From Sclerotinia nivalis (taxonomy: Eukaryota > Ascomycota > Leotiomycetes > Helotiales > Sclerotiniaceae), in the NCBI GenBank assembly GCA_029531795.1, contig JAPEIS010000012.1:2108001-2172000 (forward strand): a DNA stretch of 64,000 nucleotides, read 5' to 3'. Shown piece by piece: positions 33,600-45,382 of this stretch (the first letter of the stretch is position 1; each line of letters begins with the position of its first letter). Both the position numbers and the translations under genes were made by a program. The notes under the pieces were generated by a model. The model searched no databases and was not told the origin of the DNA. It was given only the letters and a program-made list of their open reading frames with translations.

Positions 33600-35013
33600 C
33601 GGGGATGCCGATTCTGTTATTAAAGGGTAATTATATCTCGAAAATAAAGATATTGGCATTACTCAAGAAAATACTTATAACGATAACTCGAACTTCGATC
33701 TAATGGAATATATTAATATAAAAAATATAAAATTTAAATCTACTAATCATACCATTAAAATTCTTTATAATAAATCCAAAAGTAATCCAAAACTTTCTCC
33801 AATCAATCAATTACAATATTCCAAAAAGAAATCCATATATTAGAATAATCCATTAAAATACTTCATAAAGAAAATCCAATCATCAAAAAGATTATTATAT
33901 TTTATATTATCTCTCGATAAATTCATAAAAGACTCATAGATTTATAATCTTGAAAAAAAACCGAAAAGAATTTGTTTAATAAAAATTAAAATACCCAGGA
34001 TTCAAATCAATCCATTTGAATTTCAATCATTCGATTATCAACCGAAATCATCTCTCTTCCAAAACTATATCCCAAAACAACCAATACACACCCAAAAACA
34101 ACTATATATACAACAACACCACCAGAAAAATAACCTCAACACTAAATCTTATATTGAAATCATCATTATACAAAGAACAAACTTATCAAAATTAAACCAC
34201 CTTAACAACTTCCATTCTACCTTCTAATACAATCAACCTGAAATGAATAATATAAAAGAACATTTCTAATTTATAACAATTTATAATATAATCACTACTA
34301 AAACTGAAACAAAAATATTATTATCATCCATCTGATCTACAATCAATGAATCACAGACAATACCTCTCTTTCGAATTCACACTTTTACAACTTCGAAGCT
34401 ACCCCGCTTTTATTATCAATTAAAAGAATATCAAATAAGATATTGATTCAAATAGAATTACAATCTTAAAATTAATAACCTTAAAACTAAAAATACCTAA
34501 TATAAAATCGATTCCAGATCGAAATCTATAAAACCAATCCCTCTTCAATAAATATTTATATACAAATACAATAATCAAAGCTTAATCATTTGTTACCATT
34601 CTCATTTAATAATACAAAAAGACCTTCAAACTAAAAATACTATTGAAACTATTTATACCATTACACTAACCAATCGATCATTCCGAATCACAATAGCAAT
34701 CATTATCAAATACAATTTCGAAACAAAACAATATAATATAATCAACACCTTCATCAATACTCTATACAACCCTCCTAATACCCCAATTATATATTTATTA
34801 TCTTCCTAACAATTATAAAATCCCCAACAAAAACATTATCATCGATCGAACTCTATATAATCTTCATAATTCCCCAACAATATAATTCAGGGATTTCATT
34901 TGAATACTTGAAAAATTAGAATTGATATAATATAAAAAAGAACTGTATTTATATATAAACCCAAAACATATTATTATAATCTTATTCTTTATAAATAACA
35001 TTCAAATTATATA
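33600..35013 (+). pseudogene. K reverse transcriptase, 5' part
   Basis: From about 34600 the frame reads QKDLQTKNTIETIYTITLTNRSFRITIAIIIKYNFETKQYNIINTFINTLYN. This is the copia pattern 'TxAxRxFRxLxAIAAxxDLExxQxDAVNAFLNxxLD'. Catalytic Asp of 'DVxTAF' is Asn (INTF). Then comes LHNSPTI..RDFI and FFINNIQIIYY, the site of YVDDI, with Asp-Asp changed to Asn-Asn. The element N insertion follows directly. The region is poor in G and rich in A and C on +. Confidence 0.85.
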
Positions 35014-35017
35014 CTAC

Positions 35018-35150
35018 AGTAAACACGACGGAAACGGATACAAAATGATAAATTGAAGTTGCGCATTTTTTATTAAATTAGGTTGAGTTGGGGTGGTTAT
35101 ATAGACCCTTTTGGAGTCATATTACCTGCCTCCTTTTTGGTACGGTATTT
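35018..35150 (-). repeat. 3' LTR of element N
   Basis: On + it starts AGTAAACACGACGGAAACGG and ends TACGGTATT, and matches 43496-43628 over its full length. The inner and outer limits were set where the two copies diverge. The ends are not TG...CA. It is less AT-rich than its surroundings. Confidence 0.85.
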
Positions 35151-35920
35151 AGATCGGAGCTGAAGCAATATACGCCTTTGTATACCTTTCTTATTTAGAG
35201 GTTTTCTGAAGCTATGTATATATTGTTTTCTTGTTAAATGAATTAGAAGCTTTTCTTGTGAAATAATATTTTCCTAGTTTTTAGTCTAGTATGCTATTTT
35301 TACTTTCCTAATCTATAAAAAAGAAGAAATGGATTATATTAAATTAATACTGTTTTCGGTTTATGCTATTTTGCTGTAAATATGGAAAGATTTTTAAACA
35401 ATTTAATACTTAAAATCTTTCATGAATTGAACTGAAAATAAAGCCTAGATTTGGTTGAAGAAAACGGTCGAAAACCTGAAAGAAAAATTACAAAATTGTT
35501 TGCTGAAAGTGGTTTAGTCAGGAATGAGTTTATTGAGGTTCTTTAGGTTTAAAAGAATCGTTGTATTGATAATCTTTTTATCTTTAATCTTTTCGAAAAT
35601 TATAATTGTATCAATTTTCTTAAAACAGATTTGTTGAGGTTCGAATATAATTTGTTAGTTAATCGGTTAATTGAAGTTTTAATCTTGTGTAGATTTGATC
35701 AGATTCTTTCGATTTTGTATGTAATTTAGGTTCTGTTGAGATCGAAGGTGTATTCTATATGATTTTATTGTAATATATGCTTTGATTTGAAAATGTTTTT
35801 GTTGTTATTATAGGCTATTTTCCTTTTCGGGTTGTTAAGGGTCTTTTCTGTTTTGTAAGATTGAAGGAAGAGTTGTTTTGAAAGTATTAGTTTGTAAATT
35901 TTGATATTTAGAGATGTTTT
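35151..35920 (-). other. N 3' noncoding region
   Basis: Between the LTR and the end of the integrase C-terminus. No clear coding motif or polypurine tract was seen. It contains long T-rich and G-rich stretches on +. It probably belongs to N as its 3' untranslated region. Confidence 0.5.
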
Positions 35921-35929
35921 TTTCGAATA

Positions 35930-36235
35930 AGGTTTGCAAATGGTTTGATCTAGGTTTAAAGGGTTTTAGATGATCGATATAAAAGGATCGACGAATAGGT
36001 TTATTATTGATTTGTTATAATTGATAAGATTTCTAATGATTTCTTGTAGGATCAATTACTACAAATGGATTATGGTAAGTTGGATGAAGTTTCTTTTTTG
36101 CAGATGTTTTATTATAAAGTATAACTATTTAATCAGAATCGAAAACTGTATGGTTTCGAATACTCATATTATATTTTTCTTTAATTAATGCCTTTTTTTA
36201 ATTAGATTGTTATAAAACTTTTTGTTGAATTAGTT
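35930..36235 (-). pseudogene. N integrase GPY/F-like module
   Basis: The minus frame reads ILYNKTSAKKKLHPTYHNPFVVIDP, with SYQL.QINNKPIRRSFYIDHLKPF. That is the gypsy integrase C-terminal module (...LxxKWxGPFxV..., ...YxLRxxNGxPxxxxxHxDxLKPF). Only a few stops at Gln codons occur. Confidence 0.8.
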
Positions 36236-36239
36236 CTCT

Positions 36240-37200
36240 ATTATATATAAAATCGAAGATTTTTGATTGATAGATTTCTTTTGGAAAGTCTTTATCAAGG
36301 TTTGTAATATTGAGTAAGAAGTTTTGGATTTCAAGATATTGATTTGAAAAGTATTTGATCTTTAGATGTCCTATAGATTGATATCCAAAAAGGATTTTAT
36401 AAGAAGAATATCCTAAATGATCGATTTCTTGTATATTGAATAAATTGATTGAAGTTTGAATTTCTATAAACTAATTTTCAATTCCTGAATCAATCTTTTT
36501 GAAGATTTTTTGAAAGAGATTGTTACCTTTCTCAATCATTTCAAAGGATTTTTTAGTTTCTATAATTGTGGAGATAAATAGTATTCTGGTTTCTTTAGCA
36601 AATTGTTTAATTATTTTATTTTCGAAATGAGTATTTGGATTATAAAGTTCTCCAATCGGAATTCCAAAGGTATTGAAAATCCAATTTAAGTATTTTACTG
36701 TTTCAATGTTTATTGCTTCAATTATTGGAAAAACTCAAATATAATGTGAAAAGTAATCGATTACAAAAAGGATATAAGAAAAGTAAATAAAATTTTCTTT
36801 ATCGAATATATTGTTATCGAAATCTATTGATTGAATAATAATACCGATTTTGATAAGTTTCTGAACTATTGATCAGATTATTTTAAGGATCTTAGTTTTA
36901 TTGATTGAGATAGATAGAAAAGATCCTATGAAATCGAAATTAATAAGAATTAAAGAACAATCAATTTTATAAGATTTGAAATGAGATATCCTTTATTGTA
37001 TATTATACTTGATACATTTTATATAACTTTGGATATACTATTTAATATCAGTAATTAGTATTGATCATCAATAATTCCTAAACTTCTTGGCTGTAAGTTC
37101 TGTTGTATAATGATCTTCTAAATTATAAGCGAAAACTAATACTTCTGAAACTTCAGATTTGAAGATATATCGTTTATCGATTCTACAAAAGGAAAAATAC
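36240..37200 (-). pseudogene. N integrase (HHCC and catalytic core)
   Basis: Minus strand: DHYTTELTAKKFRNYW, C..C in IQSYIKCIKYN (second Cys kept, first changed to Tyr), then NFDFIGSFL, with the first Asp. Further on: ILFVIDYFSHYI.VFPIIEAI, YNPNTHFENKII, which is the second Asp changed to Asn, and IETKKSFEMIEKGNN, which keeps the Glu of 'GMVExxN'. The N copy is therefore D-N-E. One stop at a Trp codon is in the first part of the core. Confidence 0.82.
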
Positions 37201-37439
37201 AGCTCGCTCTCGAATATATAAAAGTTCTTGATATACCTAAGAAAGACTACTTTCTTTAATTTGGAAAAATCTTTAGAAAGGATTTGAATTATTATATAAA
37301 TATATATAAAAAAATACTATAGAATTTTATTATATTTGTTTGCAATTGGACTATATTGAATACTATTAAAGATAACTATAAGATGATTAGTAATTATTGA
37401 TTCTTCCAATAATAATATAAAAAATGTATTCTGATCTTT

Positions 37440-38060
37440 GAGATCTAATTGTTTTTATAAACATTAGACTTCTCGAAGATGAAGAAGTTCTTTGTAGCTT
37501 TCAATATTGTTTTTCCAAATCTATTTAGAATTATTTATATTATATTGTAATTCTTCTAAAAAGTCTAAAAAGTTGTTTGATTTGTAATCAGGATCCGGGA
37601 AAATAATACAAGAAAGAGCATCCGCAACTTTATTATGAATTTCTGAAATATGAATAATAATAATATTGAGAATGGAAAGCTTCATTGTTCAATGAGTATA
37701 TATATCTCTAATCTGAGAATTAAAAGAAAGGAAATTGATAAATAGCAAATGATCAATGAAGACTATACAATCTTCAATAGATCTGAAATAGTAATAGTAT
37801 TTTCTAATAAATTCAATAATAACGAATAATTCGTGTTTATAAATACTATAATTTCTTTATATTTTGATTAACAAAAAGGAATCATATAATACAGAATATT
37901 CCACTAGATATCCAGTATTCTATCTTGGAGGATAGTATTTCTGAATAATAAAGCATCCTAATACAAAAGCATTTGAATCTATATATATCTGAATTGGAAG
38001 AGTATAATCGACACTATAGGAATCGATTATTTCTGAGTATTTCTCTTACAAAAATTCGAA
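37440..38060 (-). pseudogene. N RNase H
   Basis: Minus strand: NTGYLVEYSVLYDSFLLI, IYKHELFVIIEFIRKYYYYFRSIEDCIVFIDHLLFINFLS, then IIIIHISEIHNKVADALSC. It corresponds to RNase H motifs with the KELLAI helix (KHELFVI), the TDHxxL turn (IDHLLF) and the NxVADALSR end (HNKVADALSC). Spacing is normal. The first acidic motif is not clear. Confidence 0.78.
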
Positions 38061-38299
38061 AGCTAATTGCTTACAAACTCTCTATTGTTATTCTACTTTT
38101 CCTATAAAACAAGAAAGAGAATGAAAGATCTCGGTAAAATTCTTAATACCTCTACAGATCATCTATATTGTAACTAGAAAACTTCGAACTCCAATCTGAT
38201 TAATAGAAACCAGAAAATTCTTGATTTTGATTGCTCTAACAGATTTGATAATCATAATACCACTAGCTTTATAAAGAACTTCTAAAACTTTTATTTGAT

Positions 38300-38870
38300 C
38301 GATAAAGATATACAATTTTTTGAAAGATAAACACAGCTAAGCGAAATCAAAACGAAGAAGAATATGATTAGCTAAGTTAAAATAAGCTTCTTCCGGAATT
38401 GTAGAATCTGAAAAGATATCATCAATATAGAATTTGATCAATATTAGATTATTTTCAGTACTAGGTTCAAATATAGAAGGATATTCTCTATCTATTGAAT
38501 TATCTTTAAAAAGAGGAATATAACCGAAAACTGTATAGAGAAATTCAAACATAGAAAAACAAGCAGTTTGAATACCTTGTGAAACTTTGGTAAATTGTAT
38601 CTGAGCTGAATCTTCTATAGAAAAGGCAAAATAATAACGATTTTCTGGATGAAAAGGTATACTCCAATAAGTATATTTCAATTCGAATTATAGATATACT
38701 TTATAATTAGAATAAGAAAAAAACTCGTAAACATTTTGAGATAAAATACAATAACTATCTGATATCTGTTCTATAATTTTCGAATAATCGAAAACTATAT
38801 ATCTTTTAGGATCAGATTCATAAAAAGGAAGATTTTTGGAATATTCAATATTTGGTTTATCAATTATTAA
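38300..38870 (-). pseudogene. N reverse transcriptase
   Basis: An open stretch (38337-38681) starts KYTYWSIPFHPENRYYFAF, preceded by FELKYTYW, in which the first catalytic Asp of 'DLKYGYW' is Glu. Next are QFTKVSQGIQTACFSMFEF and, 35 residues on, LIKFYIDDIFSDS with intact Y-x-D-D. Upstream come YSKNLPFYESDPKRYIVFDYSKIIEQISD and DWSIILLIIDKPN. Inactive because of the first Asp and stops upstream. Confidence 0.88.
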
Positions 38871-38899
38871 TAGTATTATTGATCAATCGAAGAGTTTGC

Positions 38900-39960
38900 T
38901 ATTAGTTATTATAGTATATTTATATATATAGCATTTGTACCTTTTAAATATAATCTTATTAAATCAAAACATTTATTGAGGATTGTATCTAGGTCTTTTC
39001 CTATTCTTATAAGGAAGAATACCTGGTTTGAGTTATATTCGATGAGTATAAAGAGGAGTAGAAGGAATATAAACTAGTTTTGTAATATTTAAATCTTTAT
39101 AAGTATAAAGAAATTGAATAATTCTTAATCGAAATTCATTTATTGTTAAGGGATTTATATTAATCTTATTCTTTTGAAATCATTCATTAATAATATCTAA
39201 TAAATCTATAGATATTTCTCAAAAAACCAGTCTTTTATTTATAGAATATATATATATTTTTAAAGGGTTTGATTGAAAAGTAAAAGTTTGATTGATCAAA
39301 ATATATTGATCTTTTTCTTGAAGAAGTAGTTTAAAACGTTTGGAATCTGTTTTGAAAGAAAAATCGAATTGATATAGAATTTCGAATGGTATATATAAAC
39401 CATCCATTTGAAAGATTGTATTAAGAGTATATAATAATTGAGCTTTCGAAAAGGAAAATGTAATATAATAACGATGTTTTCGATAATCGAAGCTATAATC
39501 TTGGTTTTCGGTAAAAATCTCTGAAAAAGCATTTTCTTCGAGACTATTTAATGATTGAAGGAGTATATTCTTTATTGAATGAAATAATCTGAATTATATA
39601 AACTTTTGAGAAAGTCGAATATGTAAAAAGTCTTCATTCCGGATTCCTTTAGATTCTTTAATATTGATTTTCGAAGAGAAAAAAAGTAGTTTTGAGTTAT
39701 ATTAAGGATTTAAGAGTTTAAAAAGTTTTGTAAATCATTTGAATCTGAATAGTCATTTTGAGATTCTGAAATAGATTTAGAAAGGGAATTAGATATTTTT
39801 TCGGATACTTCTTCGGAATCTGTTGAATCGGAAGAGTTTTCTGATGAATTAGATTCTTGTTGATTTTCAAATCGTATTGTTTTTGGAATCGGTTTGATCT
39901 TGGATACAAAATTATCAATATTTCTGTTAGCAATTTCAAAATTCATTGAAATTTCAGTAT
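38900..39960 (-). pseudogene. N pol region upstream of RT: acidic Ser-rich linker and spacer
   Basis: The stretch 39710-39946 is open and has a Ser/Glu/Asp-rich tract (NSSENSSDSTDSEEVSEK) in the frame of the polyprotein. Two other frames over 39219-39532 are partly open, and the one in register with RT reads MDGLYIPFEILYQFDFSFK. I do not recognise a domain. This is probably the linker between protease and RT. Confidence 0.6.
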
Positions 39961-39999
39961 TTAGGACAGCTATTTGATACTTTGGATTGGTTGGATATA

Positions 40000-40600
40000 G
40001 AATGAGTTGATGAGAAAAGGATTGTTTGAATTTCGAAGTCCGAATAAGTATTCATTTTTTGTCCAAATCTTTATCTTCGATAGAAAAGGTAGAATTAAAG
40101 ATATCAATATGATTTTTAATTGTATAAAACTATAATAGATCTAGTAAAAGAGTTTTTTGATCTTTATTAGGATTATTTTCTTTATTAAGATAAATAAAAG
40201 TATAAATAATTCGTCGAACTTTTTTGATTATAAAATCAATAATAATATATTCTTTCAGATCTGTATCAATTTTATCAATAACTTTTATAGAGATATTGTT
40301 ATTTGATTGAATCTTATATTGATATAAATCTAAATAATCAACGAAAACAGAAGAAGCAATATTGCTGTTAGAATCTTGATTAATAATACAATTAGATTTG
40401 CCTATGATGATTTCTATTAGAGATGATCCTGGTAAAATATATATTCCTTTAATTCGGAAAGGACGATTTTTGTTTGTAATACGAATAATAATCAGAGTAG
40501 TTAGATAATTTATAATATTAGTTTTATTTAGATCAATTATTTGTCGATTGTTTTTGAAGGAAATACTGAAACTTGATAGATTGTATTTGGGATCCTTCTA
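40000..40600 (-). pseudogene. N protease region
   Basis: Minus strand reads ITNKNRPFRIKGIYILPGSSLIEIIIGKSNCIINQDSNSNIASS, then ISIKVIDKIDTDLKEYIIIDFIIKKV. The place between the gag end and RT is where a retropepsin is expected, but no D-T-G box is visible. A changed box may lie near GSSLIEI. The assignment is by position. Confidence 0.45.
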
Positions 40601-40615
40601 TTTATAAAGGAAATG

Positions 40616-40981
40616 CTATCGAATTTGATTAGAAGAAAGATGAATAAAATGATTCTGAATAAATCCATGTCGAATTGGGTATATTAGTTCAAGATCTGAG
40701 TTCGTGATTGAATTCTGATTTAATTGATCAAATTGATTATTTTGATCGAATTGATTATTTTGATTGGGGTTATTCTGATCTTTATTTTGAATTGAAGTTG
40801 AAAAAGCTAAGGAAACTTTTGATTTATGAATAATTGTTGGTTTCTTCTTTTTAATTGAGTTTTCTCGAATAATAAGGCATCTGAAATACTTGATGATATC
40901 CGGAGAGATCTGGCAAAAATCTAAGAGGTTAATTCCTTTAGAGTTTAATATGAAATGTTGTATGAGTATTTTATAATTCAT
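40616..40981 (-). pseudogene. N gag-pol junction segment (QISPD domain and Gln/Asn repeat)
   Basis: 121 codons open. It starts KGINLLDFCQISPDIIKYFRCLI, a motif seen just before the protease in this gypsy lineage (LLDxxQxSPxxxxxxRxL). Then comes a repeat QNNQFDQNNQFDQLNQN (40720-40780). The C-terminal end lies near IQNHFIHLSSNQIR. Together with 42059-42430 it shows how intact N is compared with its neighbours. Confidence 0.7.
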
Positions 40982-41728
40982 TGGTCTTTGTTTTTGTCTA
41001 TTAATGATATTGGAGAATGATTTAGAATCTTTAGAGTATCTTTTACAATTGCTAGCAAATATTGTATACTTTAAAGAGGAGGTAGGTAATCAAACTTTCG
41101 ATAATGATAGTTTAATTTAACGAACTTTTAAAGAAGGAATAGAAACTTGTAGTTGTAAAAGTACTATTGGTATTTGAAGAGTAGTTTTTTTGTTTCAATT
41201 ATGAATATAAAATACAAAAAGGTTTTTGTTCTATTTGCGAATTTCTTTTTGTAATTGAGAAGAAGAATAGGTATCTTCAGAATTTAATGAAATAGTAGAA
41301 CGGGGTTTCTTTTGTTACAAAGCAGTTATATAAAAGGTAATCTTGTTTTCAAGATCTTTTTTATTATTGGTATTGTCTGAATTAATTTCTTCAATAAAGC
41401 TTTGTTCAGGTATTTATATAAAATTAGTCAAACTATTGAAGGATTCTTGATCTGAATAATCTGAAGAATTATCGAATTCGTTGTCTGGAATAGTATTATA
41501 AAAAATAGTATCTGAATTATAGATATTATTTAATTAAAAGGGAATATCTTTATCAATTTTTGATTTCTTATAACAATTGATACAAACTCGATCTGATTTT
41601 CTTGAACTAATTGTATCAATTTGATTAATACCAGATTTTTCTGTAAATCAATCTCCTATAACAATATAAAAAAGATTGCTAATAATAATATTTTTAAATA
41701 AAATCATAGTACAAAGAATTGCTTATTG

Positions 41729-42034
41729 TTATATTGGTAAAGGATTTTTAGTATATTCATATTTAAAATACTTATATTCTTTATAATTAAAGTAAAGAGG
41801 TTTTTTATTTGGATTGTATTCTTCTATATTATTTATAATAAGATGTTTCGAAGTCTTTGGATCCGGTAAATTGGTTTGTCGGGTTTGATTGGAGATTTGC
41901 TGGAAATTATTATTCTGTTCTTGTTGATTATTATTATTGCAATTGTTATTTCTATCTTTATTTTGATTTCGAGAGTTATTAGAATTGTAATTTCCTTTCG
42001 AATTATCCTTTTTGAAAATGGGTTTCGATTTCAA
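41729..42034 (-). pseudogene. N gag C-terminus with zinc knuckle whose four ligands are all Tyr
   Basis: 101 codons open. A basic, Asn/Gln-rich tract (residues 10-50) is followed by LYFNYKEYKYFKYEYTKNPLP. In a CCHC box the ligands would be at residues 81, 84, 89 and 94. All four are Tyr, which needs only C-to-T or G-to-A changes in Cys and His codons. The frame overlaps the gag body upstream. Confidence 0.85.
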
Positions 42035-42058
42035 TTATTGGGAAAGAACTTTGAATTT

Positions 42059-42430
42059 CTATTCTTTGATAAAACCTTTAGATTTGATATTGGATATACT
42101 ATCTGTGAATTCTTTGACGATTTTATCGTTTGTAAGTGAATCTTGAAGCTCTATATTTCTCTTAGTACTTTGAATTGTATAATAACTTTCGGCAAGAGAT
42201 CGATAGATAATATTATTGGAAATAGAATGATTGCGAAGAATTGAATCGATTAATTTTTTAACAAAGTTAAAAACTAATTTCTCTTGAACAATTGTATTAA
42301 TAATATCAAGGTTTTTCTCAGAAGCAGGAATATCTTTGAGTCCTATATCGTATTGAATATCCTTTATTTGTGAATAGTATTTCTCAAAGGTTTCGTTTTT
42401 AGTTTGAGTAAACGAATTTATTGAATTCAT
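42059..42430 (-). pseudogene. N gag capsid-like region
   Basis: 123 codons open, helical, acidic and Lys-rich. It has NETFEKYYSQIKDIQYDIGL and ending RSLAESYYTIQSTKRNIEL. This corresponds to the middle and end of a retrotransposon gag with the 'ExLxxAxxAxxxxxR' helix before the zinc knuckle. It is continuous with 41729-42034 on the same strand, with a short break. Upstream, 42440-43490, only broken frames occur. Confidence 0.72.
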
Positions 42431-43495
42431 TATATTCTGAACTGTATTTTCGTTATTGTAAAAAGAATAACAGTTTAGAAAGGCCTTAATGAAAGCGAAT
42501 TTGTTTTCCTAAGTAGTTATTTCGATATCTTCAAAGATAATCTTGAAATCAATGTAGTTATTGGTCTAGATTTGAGCTTTTCTCTTAAATTTCAACTGAA
42601 TTATAATGAAAAAAACAAATAGTTTATAAATTGAATTTCTAATGATTCGTTTAACGATTGTTTTAATCGTGTTTAGTTATACAGAACTTGATATATTGCA
42701 ATGATCGAATTCAGATATTGAATCGATATTGATCTTATTTCAAAGCTTTTCAGTTTTAGTATTATTAAACATTGATATACTTATAATTTGAAGATTCGAA
42801 TTGGAAAGATTAAAAGAAGAAAATGAAAGTATAATAGAAAACGAATTGAATTCTTTTAGATGATTCAATGAAAGATATATTTCGAATCCTAAAAGTCTTA
42901 TTCGTAAAGATTCTGAAGGATTGTAAATCGAAAAGAAAAGTTCTTCAATAAAAGGTATATAATATATTCATTCTTATAAATCAAAATCAAAAAGATATCG
43001 ATAAAAACGAGTAACAATTTATCGATATCTGGAATAGATTTCAAAACCGATTTTCAGATTGAATTTTTTACTTTTCAATTATAAAAAGTATAAATATTTC
43101 GAAGATTCGAAGTTAAAAGGAAATTCGATATCGAAAAATTAAAGGTTTTGATAAAAAAACGGTGCTAAACTTATTCCTAAAAATACAACTACTATACTAA
43201 ATTAAGATCTCTGAAAAAAAACGTTTTGATACAATGAAGGATCGATACTTTAGGCAAATCAAAAGTCAGGGATTCTACACACAAATTGATAGTTCCATGG
43301 ATAGCGAATCTATACCACGATAACTCTGTTTTGCTTCCTTGAAATGATCGAATTGTTGAAACTTATAATGCCAATTAACAACCCTAAAAAGAAAATTCAA
43401 AAAGTAGTTTTTCGAAAAGAGAATAAAATATAAATCTACAAACGAAGAGATACTGACGATATATTAGATATCTATAGATCCCTGTATAGGTCATC

Positions 43496-43628
43496 AGTAA
43501 ACACAACGGAAACGGATACAAAATGATAAATTGAAGTTGTGCATTTTTTATTAAACTAAGTTGAATTAGAGTGGTTATATAGACCCTTTTGGAATCACGT
43601 TACCTGCCTCCTTTTTGGTACGGTATCT
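43496..43628 (-). repeat. 5' LTR of element N
   Basis: On + starts AGTAAACACAACGGAAACGG and ends TACGGTATC. It differs from the other copy by a few transitions. Confidence 0.85.
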
Positions 43629-43633
43629 ACTAC

Positions 43634-44560
43634 AAAAAGAACGAATTAACTACTATCAAAATTATTAAAGAAATCAAAGCTATATATAAACTACATAACC
43701 TTAAAAATACAAAATAATTTCTAAAAATATATATCTTTCATAATCGATCCAAGAAAAAGCTATAACTAGCTTATAATATATACATTAAAAAGATTACTAA
43801 GAAATTTAAAACAATTAATAGAATAGTATATATACTATTGTTTATAATAATATTTCGGAAAAACTTAAATCAAACTCTTATATATATAATTAAACTATAT
43901 CAAAAAAAATTGAAATTAGTTCTATACATTACAATCACAATAAAAACAAACGTTTTATTTGCTATCTCGTAATTAAACCACTACTTGACCAATCCATCAA
44001 TCGAATATATGAAAACTATTAATCACTATCTTAAATATCTCTAGAATACAAGATTTCTTACAATACAATACAACGATAGTCAAATACCACAACTTCTCAT
44101 CTTCTTAAATACTTTTTTCACAAATGATTCTGATATACATCGATTATCCCAAATATACATTATATCCCTTTTCAATAATTTAATTGTATAAAAAGTATCT
44201 AAACAGAATACTATAACTACTTCAACAATTGAAACTGAACTACTCGGTATTGAATATATATCAAAAGAAACTATAACAATTCTACATTTCCTAAAGGAAA
44301 TCAATCTTGTAATGAAAAAACCCATATCAATATTCTATAATAACCAACAAATAATTAGATTGGTAATTAATAAGAACAAACGAATCATTACAAACTCAAA
44401 TATATCGATATACAGAATATATAATTGTAACAGGAATATTCAAAAAAAAGCTTTTATATAACCTACCTTCCAATTGCCGATATAACAATCAACAGATTCA
44501 CCAAAAACTTTATACAACAAAAGTTCAAACATTTCTGCTTTCTTCTAAACCTACAGGATA
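43634..44560 (+). pseudogene. K reverse transcriptase end and RNase H
   Basis: Resumes with KKNELTTIKIIKEIKAIYKLHNLKNTK, the copia pattern after YVDDI. Then come FHNRSKKKL.LAYNIYIKKI, SQLNHYLTNPSIEYMKTINHYLKYL (FLxNPGxxHxxAAxRVLRYL), QNTITTSTIETELLGIEYISKE (copia 'KQxTVTxSTTEAELLA'), NQQIIRLV (DNQxTIRLV) and NISIYRIYNCNRN (HVDIHxHWxR). The RNase H acidic positions are partly Asn. It proves that N sits inside K. Confidence 0.85.
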
Positions 44561-45382
44561 TTAATAACAAGATCATAAAGATTGAATAAAAATAATCATG
44601 GACCATCTATTATATTATACTTATACAAACAAAACACCACTATAATACCATACAAAATTGATGAAATTTGTTCATATACATACACAACATCAATTAATTC
44701 GTAATTATTATTATAATATCCTTCTCCTCAAAAAAACATATAGTAAAACAAAAACTATATAATTCATTACCGACTCTTTTTACTATTTTTTATCTCTCCT
44801 TTCTTCAATTCTCGATATAAAAGTAACACCATTCAAAACTGAACAGAAAACCGATTGTGTATATCTATAAACGAATTTTATTAAATTAATATACAATCAA
44901 AAGCTTCCTTTATTCATTTTAATGCAATTAATATTATATATAATACTAACTGAAAGATATAATCCACCTACTAACCAATCATATAAATACACAAACAAAT
45001 TTCATCAAATTTATATACAATCGAGATCCTCCTTAATTCACTCTTATACATTACCTGTTAAAATTTAAATCATCTCAAGTATCATCTTTATTATCATTAT
45101 AATTATCATACTACAAAGATAGAAGATAAAATAACTTACTTTCAAACTTTTTTCAATTATACTTTCCCTTTTCGAATATTTTCGTACTCTTCGAAACCTT
45201 ATTATATCGTTTAATTAATTCGATTATATTAATCACGAATTATCTATAGCATTATACACTTTCGAACAAAACACCACCATAATACTATACAAAATTGATG
45301 AAATTTGATTGCATATATACATTACACCAGCTAATTCATTAACACTAATCAAAACCGATTATATCAATCAAATCGATCAATA

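Larger units (their letters stand above)
35018..43628 (-). mobile_element. element N: divergent Ty3/gypsy element inserted in K RT
   Basis: Two direct repeats of about 133 bp (35018-35150, 43496-43628), flanked by actac at 35013-35017 and 43629-43633. Minus-strand frames give gag with a zinc knuckle, a Ser/Asp-rich linker, protease region, RT, RNase H, integrase and a GPY/F-like module. The RT has FYIDD and a VSQGIQTA box, which places it with an ascomycete gypsy lineage distinct from the chromoviruses here. It is the least stop-ridden element internally. Confidence 0.87.

Noticed and set aside
33369..33659. 96-codon minus strand open stretch
   Set aside because: Overlaps the K integrase-RT linker on +, which has the expected continuity. 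The minus frame has no counterpart.
41876..42139. 87-codon + strand stretch resembling a membrane protein
   Set aside because: Antisense to the basic Asn/Gln tract of N gag, so it becomes Ile/Val/Leu-rich by complementarity.
35018..43628. Element N as a copia or LINE element because its LTR lacks TG..CA
   Set aside because: RT precedes integrase in the 5' to 3' order, with a GPY/F-like module at the end, and direct terminal repeats with a target duplication are present: a Ty3/gypsy arrangement.
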